From Ligula intestinalis (taxonomy: Eukaryota > Platyhelminthes > Cestoda > Diphyllobothriidea > Diphyllobothriidae), in NCBI GenBank assembly GCA_036362985.1, contig JAYGXS010000005.1:46775397-46839396 (forward strand): a stretch of 64,000 nt of DNA. Reading direction: 5' to 3'. This document shows positions 53,990-64,000 of this stretch, in pieces. The notes beneath the pieces were generated by a model. The model ran no database searches, was not told the origin of the DNA, and saw only the letters and a list, made by a program, of their open reading frames with translations. Made by a program: the position numbers and the translations under genes. Numbering within the stretch: position 1 is the stretch's first letter; every line of letters begins with the position of its first letter.

Positions 53990-56900
53990 TGAGATCACTA
54001 AATAACAAGCGGATATGTGGTCCAACCCAGCCTTTATTTCAATTAGAGACACAGTCATGTTGTTTGAGCGGACAAGACTCACATATTCGCCTACATTCGT
54101 GAAACTTATTTTAGCCCCTTATCCTGCATTAATTCGCGAGCAAGCGTAACTGTTAGGAGTAGCTTTCGACATGGCTTTAGCTTTAGGGGTTTGGGTGTGA
54201 CAATGCTATCTGCCTAGACTGCTAAACACTATGCGGGACGACTGAGCTCCGTTAGCCATTGGTGAATGTTAATTAACAAGTGTTAAGGTAAGTGTTGTGG
54301 TCAGATATTAGAGCTTGCATTAGGAATCAGGGTTAGGGGTTAGTTAGAATTAGTGGTGACTATGATATAGGTTTAAGGTTAGAAATGTTAGAAATATGAG
54401 TTAGTGACTAGATGTGCTATCAGGGTTTTGGGTTAGAGCTGGGGGTTAGCTTTAAGACAGCTAAGGGTTAGAAGTTAAGATATCAACGTTTTAAAATGCA
54501 ATTCTATTTTTAGTCGCGACCAGCACGGACGCCGGATTAAACGGTATGTTCCCGACCCTTTCTCATTAAGCGTAGTTGCTTATCACGGGCCGATATAAAT
54601 TCGCCTCTAACCAACGTCGTCGATTTTAGCATTTTTCGTCCAATTAAATCTCTTACTTTCCAGTATTGCAAATTAAGTGCTCGCTTTATTGACGTATTTA
54701 AACGAGGTAATGACGCAAATATACAGTCGATTGCCTATCTCATGAAATCTCATGAGATAGACAAGAAAATTATTGTTGCACGAAAGCAGCCCATGCTGCG
54801 TCCCCCAAGTTTTATAGCAGTTAAGAAAGGCATAGGTTGGTTGATAAAGTACAAGTTACTAGCATAAAAATAATTGATTTTCACAAAAAACTGGAATTTC
54901 AGATAATGGCTGTATTACAGGTCGTCGATGTAACGTTAACTATAAAGGCGTTTTAGGCAAGAGAGTGCAAAAAATGGCAAATTAATATAGAATGATTACA
55001 AATACAAAATATATGAACGTTTTAGACTGTCCGTGTACATTTAAAACAACAGTAAGTATGTCAGACATGGAGGTAGCCAGGTTGCCCATAAGGATTTGTT
55101 CAGTGTGACTATTTAGCACAAAATAAACTTATTCTTGCACAGAAATTTTTTAGTTGCCTTGTTCCAGGTTCGTTTGATAATTCCAAAAAGATTTCCCAGA
55201 TGATTTTGCTTCGGACTGTTGATAAGAAGAAAAGTTGATCTGAGGTAGCATGCGGAGATGCTGGCCTTTATTTATGTTCTTCTATAGAACAACACGCATA
55301 AACCAGCGGTTCTGATTCGCAGCGTTTAATAGCACAGGAACTTCCTGGGCTATCAAGAAGCGTTAGATTTAGCCCAAGTTTTCCTTCAGTATATCGCTCT
55401 GAACTAACTTATTTCTAGTAACCAGCTTTTTTTGCCTCAAATCAATTCAATAAACTAAAATAACGACCTCACACATGTGTTAAACCACGCCATCACCTTT
55501 CGATCTTGAAAATTAATGAGTGCAGCAATCTACTGTATTTTTAACTACCGGTTTCATTTACCTCATCCATTAGGCTATTATTATCGCAATTGCCATGCTA
55601 GAGGAGTTCTTGATCCCCGTTCCCTGAGTGGGGCCACATATGCGATCGTCAGTTATCGCCGATTTATGGGAGAGGGAGGTAGGGAAGGCGAAGTTGGCCC
55701 AACTCGTAGCCAACGTTTAGCTCATTAGTATGAAAAATTTAACAAGCCTTACAGCTACAAAGATGCGTTGTTGGTCATGCTTAAGCTGTTGTCAAATAGT
55801 AGGCTAACTCAGATCACCTCAATGCGGTTTTATGGCGCCATTGTTTGTGTGAATTCACCGAACCTTACACTGAAACCTAATACATGTGGAGTTGACGACT
55901 AGAGCGCCTGTGGTACGTGCAGAAGTGCTGTTTACTTTGTATACGCTCACCTCCGTTCTCCAGACTCTGTCCTGCCACCGGAAGACGGTGAGTAATTTTG
56001 GAATGAAAAATGAGGCCCGAGACATTTAATTTGCTCGCCGGAACAGGTTTGAATTCTCGCTGAGGGCCGGCTTCTCATTCTCAGAGCGTTTACTGCCAAT
56101 ATCGATCAGATATTTGAATGAATGGCTAAACTTGTCAGCCCGATCGATTTTTTCTCTCGGTTGCTGCCTAGGTCTGCTGTACTCTACATAGGTTTAATTA
56201 CCGGCCATCACGGCATCGACCATCTCAAGTTTCGCATGCAACAGATTACAGTAGAGGAGACATTTACTGAGAAAGGTTTAGCGGATGTCTGATGCTTCGA
56301 ATAGTGGTTTCGACTACCCATTTTCAGATACTGGAAAGTCATACACCCAGCTCTCATTTCATACCGCTCTTTGCCTGCCGACGTTGACTCCAGAGCTGAA
56401 TCGGACCCATACCTCACTCGCACTTATGTGGCCTTTGCCATCGTTGGTTTCGGAGGTAATTGGCGGCCCCGATTGTTCCACGTCGTGACTGCCTACTGTC
56501 AAGATGGTTTGTGAACCCGCGCAGAGGGCAGGCGAATTACTGTGACGGTTGACTGAGCAGTCGGTGGACACGCAAGCTTCTTTTAGCTGCCTTGACGCGT
56601 GATCCTCACCTCAAGCATAATTTCAATAGTGTGAAAGTTGAAGACGTGCCCCATGGCTGCGGCATTGGTTGCTACCGCTGACTTTGGGTTCAACCTTTAT
56701 ACGGCCACCGGATGCTCATGAATTGGGTGCATATAACGAGGGTAGACGCAACCGCTAGTCGAAACGTCAGACATCGAATAAAATCCTTGCAGTGCACACC
56801 ACTTCTTCTTTTAATATACAACCTGGAAATGGCAAATCAAGCGCGCGCTTCAAATTGCGGTTCAAATTTTTCGTCCTCCGTGGGAAATACTATTTTAGGG

Positions 56901-57200
56901 ATTTCAGAATTTCGGACCAGCTAGCACTCTGGCTGACACTCGTTTTTAGCCATTGGATTCGTTTCCACAACATCCCCAGCCTCAGAAGCCAGGGAAGGCA
57001 CTAGTCAAAACGAGCAACATGCCCGTGACCGCCTTCCGTCAACAATTCTCAGGGATTCCACCTATCTAAAATCGGCTGAGTCGTTCCAGTATCCTTTCCA
57101 TACAGTTAATCGCTTTATACATATTGCATAGAGCTTTAATATCGTTTAACTTTACTTCGATCTATGATGGGAAGCAAAACTAAACGTACAGCGCAACGAG
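53990..57200. other. Long unassigned stretch
   Basis: No gene recognised. GGGTTAG/TTAGGG-like words are dense at 54318-54480. A PLE-like 3' tip lies at 56745-56815 and is listed separately. Confidence 0.45.
56740..56815 (+). mobile_element. Penelope-like element, 3' tip
   Basis: GACGCAACCGCTAGTCGAAA then CGTCAGACATCGAATAAAAT: a short stem, GAAACGTC and AATAAA in the same order as the other PLE ends. The CTGANGA box is not preserved. Confidence 0.5.
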
Positions 57201-57204
57201 TAAA

Positions 57205-57290
57205 AAGTCTGCCGCGAGTGGGATTTGAACCCAAAACCCGTGGTTCGCAGGCATCGGTCGTTACCATTAGACCATGAGGGCGCACGGTTT
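57205..57290 (-). repeat. tRNA-like sequence before the CR1-like element
   Basis: Minus strand: CATGGTCTAATGGTAACGAC, GCCTGCGAACCACGG, TTTGGGTTCAAATCCCACT. D, anticodon-like and T arms are present, but the acceptor stem pairs only in part. Probably a tRNA pseudogene or SINE head. Confidence 0.55.
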
Positions 57291-57347
57291 CCGCTGATTT
57301 AATTCAAAAATATAAGCCCAAACCACAATTTCGAGGGTAGAAACCGC

Positions 57348-58524
57348 ATGGTTGGCGCAACGAAATCGTGCCCTGCTAAAAGGCCTAGAAGTCCTCGGAG
57401 CTCGATAGACACAAAGTGCGAAGACCGAGATGGCATATCAGACATGGAACTTCCCAAAGCATTTTCCGTCATGCAAAAGGATATGGTATGCCTTAAAATG
57501 GAATTAGCGGAACTGAAGTCACTTTTGCATATTCTAACGCATGGCTCGATGTCGGAGACGACTGAAAGCCGAAAAAAGGCCAAGACGAAGAAAACAGAGG
57601 ACGTTTCCATACTCCATAAGCAAACTACAGCAGAACCAGTAGTCGAAGAGTCGGAAATCCACGAAAATGTAGAAGACCCGGGAGTTGAACCCTGTACGTT
57701 AGGCCAACAGGCAGACGGTGTCGCCACTAGACTAGCAGACCACGATGGAGGGACTGAACATTTTGCTTTCTCGAGGGGTGTCGTGCTTAACTCAGTCCCA
57801 AAAACCAAGCAGGCGGTGTCTAAGATACCAGTAATAACTAGTCTGGTTGCGTGTCCCAAAAAGCCAAGACGCCACCGACTACCACACAAAAAGGTGGCCT
57901 TGGCACAATAGAGGAGCTGTCGGGTCCTTCCAATTATCAAATGCCGGAATTTAGGGATCTCACAACCCAAGTCGAGGATACCCACACGTCGGTAGGGTCC
58001 ACTAATAAACCTCATAGCCCGTTTTTTAATCGCAGCCAGTGCATCGTCATACAACGCATGCCTGAATCTTCTTCGAAGATCCCAAAGAATAGAATTGACC
58101 ATGATATGGATTTATTCCGCGGATACATTAAACTTCTCCTACATGAAAATAGAGAAATGGTGGTCCCCGTCCTAAAAGCATTTAGGATGGGCCTGAAGAC
58201 GGGTCCATATACGGACTCGGGTCAACCCAGACCAATAAAATTTGTACTCAAGCACGAAGCACAAGCGAAGCTACTGTTGAACAGGAAATCGCAACTGCGG
58301 AACAAGTACCCAACAGTTTTTTTCAGTGGGAGTACTCGCCGGCCGAGAAAGAGAAGTGGAGGGCACTGAAAACCGAACTCCACAGGAGATCCAATGCGGG
58401 TGAGAGGAACCTGCGAATAATAAACGGGGAAATCATAACCACCCAGAGGTCATTCCTCTGGAGACAGCCAATAACGCGGAGTTTTACAGGCAAAAAGCAG
58501 ACCAAAACTCAGGCAATAAAGTAG
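57348..58524 (+). pseudogene. CR1-like ORF1 protein, two frameshifts
   Basis: Frame one (57348-57911) is lysine-rich with a possible coiled part (MQKDMVCLKMELAELKSLLH). Frame two (about 57850-58330) has CIVIQRMPESS, DHDMDLFRGYIKLLLHENRE, RPIKFVLKHEAQAKLLLNRK, an RRM-like nucleic-acid-binding fold by its pattern. Frame three (58321-58524) completes it with YSPAEKEKWRALKTELHRRS, NLRIINGEI, RSFLWRQPI and a TAG. ORF1 proteins of LINEs bind the element RNA. Confidence 0.7.
57655..57748 (-). repeat. tRNA-like sequence antisense inside ORF1
   Basis: Minus strand: TGCTAGTCTAGTGGCGACAC, GCCTGTTGGC, ACAGGGTTCAACTCCCGGGT. A-box-like and B-box-like parts are at tRNA spacing. On the plus strand it encodes DPGVEPCTLGQQADGVATRL within ORF1. 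Confidence 0.45.
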
Positions 58525-58577
58525 CTAATTCACAGAGCCCTTCCGGCTCCCTCGACCCACAAATCGCTCAGAACTCT

Positions 58578-59330
58578 ATGCTGGCGAAGCTGCGCTTTCT
58601 TTATACGAACGCTCAGACTTTGCTTCAGCAGATTGATGAGCTCAAAGTTTGTATAGCTGACCTGCAGCCGGATGTTATACCCATTACAGAGACCTGGCTA
58701 CAGGCCGACGTAATGGATGCCGAAATTGTACCCGGAGAGTACCAAGTTTTTCGTCGGGACCGGATACATAGGAGGGGAGGAGGAATAACAGTGTTTGTCA
58801 AGAAGGGCATCATTGCGTCAGAATGCAAAATTGGTTCCTCTCATGATTGTGAAGCACTATAGCTTAGACTGAAAATGCGTGGTGCACCCACTTTACATTT
58901 GATGACTGTCTATAGACCACCAAATCAATCTCCAGAGGGTGGCGAGGCCTTGTTTGGATTAATGCGTGAACTGGCTCAAAATGAAAATGCGCTGATCACT
59001 GGAGAGTTTAACGCCACACTGATTAGCTGGGATGAGCTATCAGTTAGGGTTCTCATGAGTCTTTTAGCTCAAGATTCTTAAAGTTGAGGGGGGACCTCTC
59101 TCTCGTGCACAATGTTGGATTCCAAACGAGACTAAAAAAAGCACAAACAGCGAACTGTTTGGACCTCATATTATCGAAAGACCCGATTAATACAAGCGAA
59201 ATTAGGTCAATCGCGCCTCTTGGAAAGAGTGATCATGTCATGATCCTGTGGGAATATGCTTCAAACACCAATCAAACGAGAAATACGGAGGTTCGGTTAG
59301 ACTACTGGCGTGGAAATTACACCGCAATGA
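58578..59330 (+). pseudogene. CR1-like ORF2: APE endonuclease
   Basis: KLRFLYTNAQTL (Asn), ITETWLQ (Glu), a G-rich strand (RRGGGITVFVKKG), TVYRPPN, GEFNATLISW (Asp-Asn) and LGKSDHVMI (Ser-Asp-His). All APE motifs are present. TAG at 58860-58862 replaces an expected Trp in EAL-W-LRL, and a frameshift falls near 59080. Confidence 0.82.
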
Positions 59331-60826
59331 GAAATGAAATAACAGCAATAAATTGGTATGACCTTCTAGCCGGTAGTCCGGATGCCGACTGGAACACTGT
59401 CAGGGAGCTTATAAGCAAAGTTATGCATCGAAACTGTCCACTGAAAAAAGTAAAAAAGGCGAGCAGGCCCCCCTGGTTAACGCAAGATCTGAAGAGCCAA
59501 ATAAACCGCAAGAACAAACTCTGGAGAAGGTACGCATCAACACGCCAGCCTTAGCACTACGAAGAATTCCACCGAAAGCGGAACGAGGTTAGATAAAAAA
59601 TTCGAAAAGCGCGGAAAGACTACGAAGCGCAAATTATAGAGCGGGCCGTAACGAAGCCAAAGGTGCTCTACAGTTACATCAACAGCAAGCTAAAAAACAA
59701 AGAAACAGTTGCAGTACTAAAAGGTGAAAATAATGAGGAAATTATAGATACTCTCGAAAAAGCAGAACACCTTAGGAAGTGTTTTGCATCTGTTTTCACT
59801 GAGGAACTGCATTTTAATCCGACAGACTTCCATGCAGAGAGAAATGACAGAATCATGGAGGACCTCCGTTTCACAGAAGAAGATGTAAGGAATGAACTTC
59901 TTGCGCTTAATGAAGCTAAATCTCCGGGTCCAGACAAGATACCAGCAAAGGTGCTGCAAGAGCTGGCTTCGGAACTTTCCAGACCGCTTACGCAAATTTT
60001 TCAGGTGTCCTTTGATCGAGGCCTTCTCCCATCCGATTGGAAAGTTGCGAACATATACCCTATTCACAAGGGTGGATCTAGAACCAGCGCGAACAACTAT
60101 CGACCAATGAGCCTAACTTGCATCTGTTGTAAAGTTATGGAAATGATCATCAAAAAGGCCACTATGAAGTTCCTCGAAGAAAAAGATTTCTTTAATGATT
60201 CCCAACATGGGTTTCGAGGAAACCACTCCTGCCTGACCAATAAGCTTTATTCTATGGAGCAGTGGTCCAAGTCATTAGACGAAAATACCTCCGTAGATGT
60301 TGTTTACAAAGACTTTAAAAAAGCCTTCGATAGTGTCCCTCACCAACGGCTACTCTACAAGGTTGGCGAATCTGGGATAAGAAGCAATTTACTAAATTCG
60401 GTAGGAGATTTTCTCATAGTCCGATTGCAGTCCATGTGCGTCGGTAACGCAAAATCCTCTTCAGTGCCAGTTGCGAGTGGAGTGCCTTAGGGCTCCGTTC
60501 TTGGGCCACTATTGTTCCTAATCTACGTCAACGACTGTAGGCATGGACTGGTCAGTAATGGAGTCTTGTTTGCAGATGATATTAAGATATGGCAACCCAT
60601 CAGAAACGCTTATGATGAACAAACTCTGCAAGAAGGACTTGACCGCCTAGGTGAATGCTCCAAAAAATGGTTAATGTGGTTTACCTTTGAGAAGTGTGTC
60701 ACATTGCGACTCAAGACGAAGAAAGTGAGCGCGACAAATGACTCACACAACTACGTACTCGATGGAATGTGCCTGTCGAACGTCAATGAACAAAAAGATC
60801 TGGAATGGCTATTTTGCCATCCCTGA
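59331..60826 (+). pseudogene. CR1-like ORF2: reverse transcriptase
   Basis: SPGPDKIPAKVLQELA, SDWKVANIYPIHKGGSR, YRPMSLTCICCKVMEMI, HGFRGNHSC, VVYKDFKKAFDSVPH (catalytic Asp), GVP-stop-GSVLGPLLFLIYVND and LFADDIKIW (Asp pair, near 60567-60593). Stops lie at 59552, 59594 and 60488; the last is TAG in place of Gln in GVPQGS. The reading ends with a frameshift near 60805. Confidence 0.86.
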
Positions 60827-61443
60827 AGCCATCTTTACAGTTTGCTAGGGCTGCCAAGAGGGCGAACAGTGTTCTGTTTGCCATTAAGCGAACTTTTGTC
60901 GACAAAGACAAAAAACTATTCGGCAAAATCTATGGAACATTTAATCGCTCACATCTGGAGAATGGCGTTCATGCGTGGCGACCATGGACGCACAAAGATA
61001 ACCAGATGCTGGAAAGAATTCAGCGAAGGGCAACGAAAATTGTAAAGGGCCTAAAGTCTTCATCTTACGAATGTAGACTAGAAGCACTCAACGTTTTCCC
61101 CCTTGAGTATAGACAAATTCGCGGCGACCTCATACAGACGTACCGCTTCGTGAGGAATCGGGAGTGTGCCCTGAAGTTTGATGATTTATTCGCCTTCGCC
61201 ACTTCAACCGACCTCCGTGGGAATTCCCTCAAACTGCGGGGAATTCTATCCCATCTAGAGGTCCGCAAGCAGTCGTTCTCACAACGAGTCATCGGTGCCT
61301 GGAACGGACTGCCCAAGGAGGTCGTAATGGCGAACTCCACAGATGCGTTTAAACGGAAACTGGATGGACATCTACTTAACACTTACCGTTCATATGTACA
61401 AGGAAGCAGGAATAATTTACGCCCCGGAAATACCTATAGATAA
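60805..61443 (+). pseudogene. CR1-like ORF2: C-terminal tail, 212 codons open
   Basis: PSLKPSLQFARAAKRANSVL, the LENGVHAWRPWTHKDNQMLE segment, IQRRATKIVKGLKS, RLEALNVFPLEYRQIRGDLI, RNRECALKFDDLF and FSQRVIGAWNGLPKEVVMAN: the conserved tail of CR1-group ORF2 proteins. It ends naturally with TAA at 61441-61443. Confidence 0.85.
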
Positions 61444-61689
61444 AAATTAACATTTTTATATTTTGCTCACTATTTTACAGTAAGACATTTTATGTTGGAT
61501 ATATAACGTAAACAAGAGACTATTCTGACTGCTCACACGCACACGTTAAAATTTGTACATGTATATGTTACTCACTGTTTACAGTGACATATTTTATGTT
61601 GGATATTGCATGCATACTGTTTTCAATAGGGTCTTAAAAGGCATTGCCTTCTACCCTTAATATATTGAACTATATTGAACTTACTACTA

Positions 61690-62535
61690 TTAAACTATCA
61701 TGTGTTTAATGTGTATTAACTGGTAAGTCTCACGTTCCCGGCGAACATGAAAACTCAGAGAGGCGACTGCTTGACCGAACATGTCGATTACTATCTCACC
61801 ATCTTTTCCTCTGTAGGCACCTGGTAATGGTCTCTAGAAGTCAAGTCTCCTACCTTTGAATTTGATGAAGGTTTAACTCAGTATACCCTCGTGTTTCCTC
61901 ACCTGGGAAAAAGCTAGTATGTCTCGTCAAATGTGTTCAGAAAAAGGCACTGTATAATCCACCGCTTCTAAGTCCCATCCTAAAAGGTGATGTTTTTTTT
62001 GATGTTGCTTGTCGTGGAAGTCCTTACATTTTTTCTTATTTATTCCGCTAGATCTAACAGCCGTACATGCATGCTGTTAACAACAGCGAAAATGTTGAAC
62101 CAAATGTCAAAATGATAAGGTCTAGTGATTAGTATTCAATACTAACAATCCTTCAGGAACGTTCACCGGCCGCTAAGGTAACACACATGTCCAGCTCCGC
62201 CTTTGACTTGGGCCTCATTTTCGGTTCCTCTTAAAAACCAACAAATAGTGAAAAGCACTTCCTCGGGAGCAGCAACACGAATGTAGATACCACAGATACC
62301 AGAAGGCTGGGAAGTATGACCTTTTCCCCTAAAGGTCACTTGTCACGAACATCATAATGCGCTAGTCAATTTCCGGCGCAAGCTACAGATAAAAAGGTTA
62401 GGATCAAGAAAGAACCCAATAGGCGCCAATCGCAAGCACATGATCAATATTAATATTAGGTTTGAGAAGGGTGCAGTCTAGATTAAATAAGATAACGAGC
62501 AATGAATTTAACAAAACCGATTTTGATGTGAACGC
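61690..62535. other. Unassigned DNA
   Basis: CACCGGCCGCTAAGGTAACA at 62165-62184 is the end block of the SINE seen at 34457. A T9 run lies at 61992-62000. No gene seen. Confidence 0.4.
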
Positions 62536-62539
62536 AATC

Positions 62540-62925
62540 AACTGTGAGAAGTCTGAAGACCAGAAGAGGAAAATGAAGGTACTGGGCAACGACCTAACGT
62601 TTCAGATTCTCCGTGCCTTCCTGCGTGGGTGGTCAGCTTGCCCTGGCGAAACGGCAGCATACAATATGGGGGCGAGAGGCCTCTGCATTTGGTACTCGAA
62701 TGCGGACCGGATAACCATAAGTGAAGCAACTCGCGACTCACGCCGTCTTCATTTCTTGCAAGAATTTTAGCCTCATCAAACTTGAAGGTTTGGCCGGGTG
62801 CCGTCGAACCAAACTGCCGAGTAATCTTCCGTACCCGATCTTCACATGCAATCTCTTACACTGGGAATGCACATAGACAGTCTTAGCGGAGGACCAAAGC
62901 ACCCGTCCAAAGAAGCTGTAACTAC
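62540..62925 (-). mobile_element. Penelope-like element fragment (GIY-YIG end)
   Basis: The minus strand, over broken frames, reads QTFKFDEAKILA, then SRELLHLWLSGPHSSTKCRG and LSPPYCMLPF. This parallels SRELLKSWFSGPQSINKRND in the 21 kb copy. CTGAAACGTTAGG follows at 62610-62596, the usual PLE end word. Confidence 0.68.
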
Positions 62926-64000
62926 CCGGCTTTTTGAAGTTCAACCCCCCCCCTTGGAGTGTTCTGTTCGGTTTTTTTTACAGGTTGGGGTTGCTTAGTC
63001 CTAGTACCTGAATCTCGTGTCCGGGAGTTGGATCACCAAGTTAGTGATCTGCAGCACAGCCACGTACTCCAGGTTCTTGTCCCGAATTGAGGCGCTGTGG
63101 TCAAGTCGGTGGGTACTAACACTGATTAGTAAGTTGCACTTTTGTTGGTCTACAATTTAGTCCACTAAGTCCTCTTACAAAGCGTGCAGTCGGCTCACCT
63201 TACTTATGTAAAGATCCCATAGAAAACAGCGACCACAGTTCTTAATGTCAGAAATGTTGGAGGACTCCTTAATTCTGCAACGCTAACATGAAAGATTACG
63301 CCAACAGAGGATGACATGCGATTTTGGTCAGAGGTAGAAGGAGGGAAATTAAGCGATTTCTTATCGGTTCCGAATAAAAGCTGCATATTTCTTAAAAAAG
63401 TGTAAATGAATTCATAAAATTTTATGACCATTTCGTCCCTAATAAGCCTTTATTTTTCGCCAAAAGGCTTGTCGAATCAGCAAAGTAACCGGCTCATGCC
63501 CTCCCCCCTCTTGCCGTTGGTAAAGTACTAGAGAGTTTAGCGTCTACACTTGATCTTCCGGGACAATTTGAGTGTTTGTGACGTTATTGATGGCATTAGG
63601 GAAACTCTTCTCATCTGTATGAAGTTTAGACCGCCTGCGTGTACCGTACGCGCCAGAATTCATGCACCATGCCGACATATGCAAAAGATTGATGCTCTTT
63701 TGCTAATCAGCATTGACTCAGGTTGTGATACTGATTATCTTGTAGTCTATTCTGAGGTTATTTCAGTCATGATAGGATGTGGGCTTTTTAACGAGCTTCG
63801 TCCTGACCACTAACAAAACGTTTGTTCTGTAAAAAGTAGCTACTTAAACAATATCCGCATTTATCATTGATTTTGTCTGTTTTTGTAAATTTAAATATAT
63901 TTCATGGAAAAGTAAAGGAAATAAATTATTTCTTGCACTCATTTGGTAGCAAATTACGCTTTCTTTAAATTTTATACTTAAAGAGAGGGTGTATTTCGAT
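62926..64000. other. Unassigned DNA, right edge
   Basis: No gene or element recognised. The reading frames here are short (up to 87 codons) and resemble nothing I know. The last 150 bases are AT-rich. Confidence 0.4.

Larger units (their letters stand above)
57300..61685 (+). mobile_element. CR1-like non-LTR retrotransposon, nearly full length
   Basis: ORF1 (57348-58524, two frameshifts) is followed by ORF2 (58578-61443) with APE endonuclease, RT and a C-terminal tail but no RNase H. The 3' untranslated region ends in two exact 10-bp units, TATATTGAAC, at 61661-61680, as CR1-type elements end in short tandem repeats. ORF2 has four in-frame stops and two frameshifts. Only few changes break it, so it is a fairly young copy. 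Confidence 0.85.

Noticed and set aside
57205..57290. A functional tRNA gene
   Set aside because: Acceptor stem pairing is poor and the T stem has a mismatch; treated as a tRNA-like repeat.
57299..58102. A 267-codon minus frame as a gene
   Set aside because: It is antisense to ORF1 of the CR1-like element, whose plus-strand reading has the expected pattern.
1..64000. CRISPR arrays, operons, bacterial terminators or ribosome binding sites
   Set aside because: No regularly spaced repeats of CRISPR type, and the spliced gene and LINE/PLE content show a eukaryotic nuclear genome.

Overview
This window is eukaryotic, most likely from a large repeat-rich flatworm genome (a cestode is my best guess, a trematode is possible). 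The reasons are: a spliced protostome-type Limpet (PET plus six LIM) gene with GT-AG introns; retroelements of kinds common in flatworms (an RTE 3' end, CR1-like and RNase-H-bearing non-LTR elements, many Penelope-like elements); and no operons, ribosome-binding sites or dense coding. The species is not determinable from sequence alone.

Region by region. Positions 22-5040 carry the last six exons of a Limpet-like gene on the + strand, the only host protein gene I can support. Positions 6962-11700 hold a decayed non-LTR element on the - strand with a 2A-like motif, cysteine-rich fingers, an APE endonuclease, reverse transcriptase (RT) and RNase H. Positions 11.8-18 kb are nested SINEs and two Penelope-like elements (PLEs). 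Positions 19069-21449 are the best PLE (RT plus GIY-YIG), carrying a 427-bp inverted copy of its own 3' end. Positions 22-25.5 kb hold a PLE tail with a hammerhead-like motif and more SINEs. Positions 25.9-28.0 kb contain two dead mariners, one split by a SINE. Positions 28-37 kb are dominated by one SINE-like family and an RTE remnant. Positions 38555-42445 are a Helitron with a truncated Rep and a nearly whole Pif1-type helicase. Positions 42.5-57 kb are mostly unassigned DNA with SINEs, a non-autonomous hAT-like element, a CR1-like/PLE junction and an assembly gap. Positions 57300-61680 are a nearly full-length CR1-like element. A final PLE tail lies near 62.7 kb.

The most notable structure is a family of about twenty SINE-like copies, 100-530 bp each. 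Different 5' modules are joined to one shared 3' end that folds into a terminal hairpin (ATCGCAG ... CTGCGAT). The mobile elements mostly look inactive, with stops and frameshifts, but several keep catalytic motifs, so their families may have active members elsewhere. All similarity statements here come from reading the sequence by eye; no database search was run.
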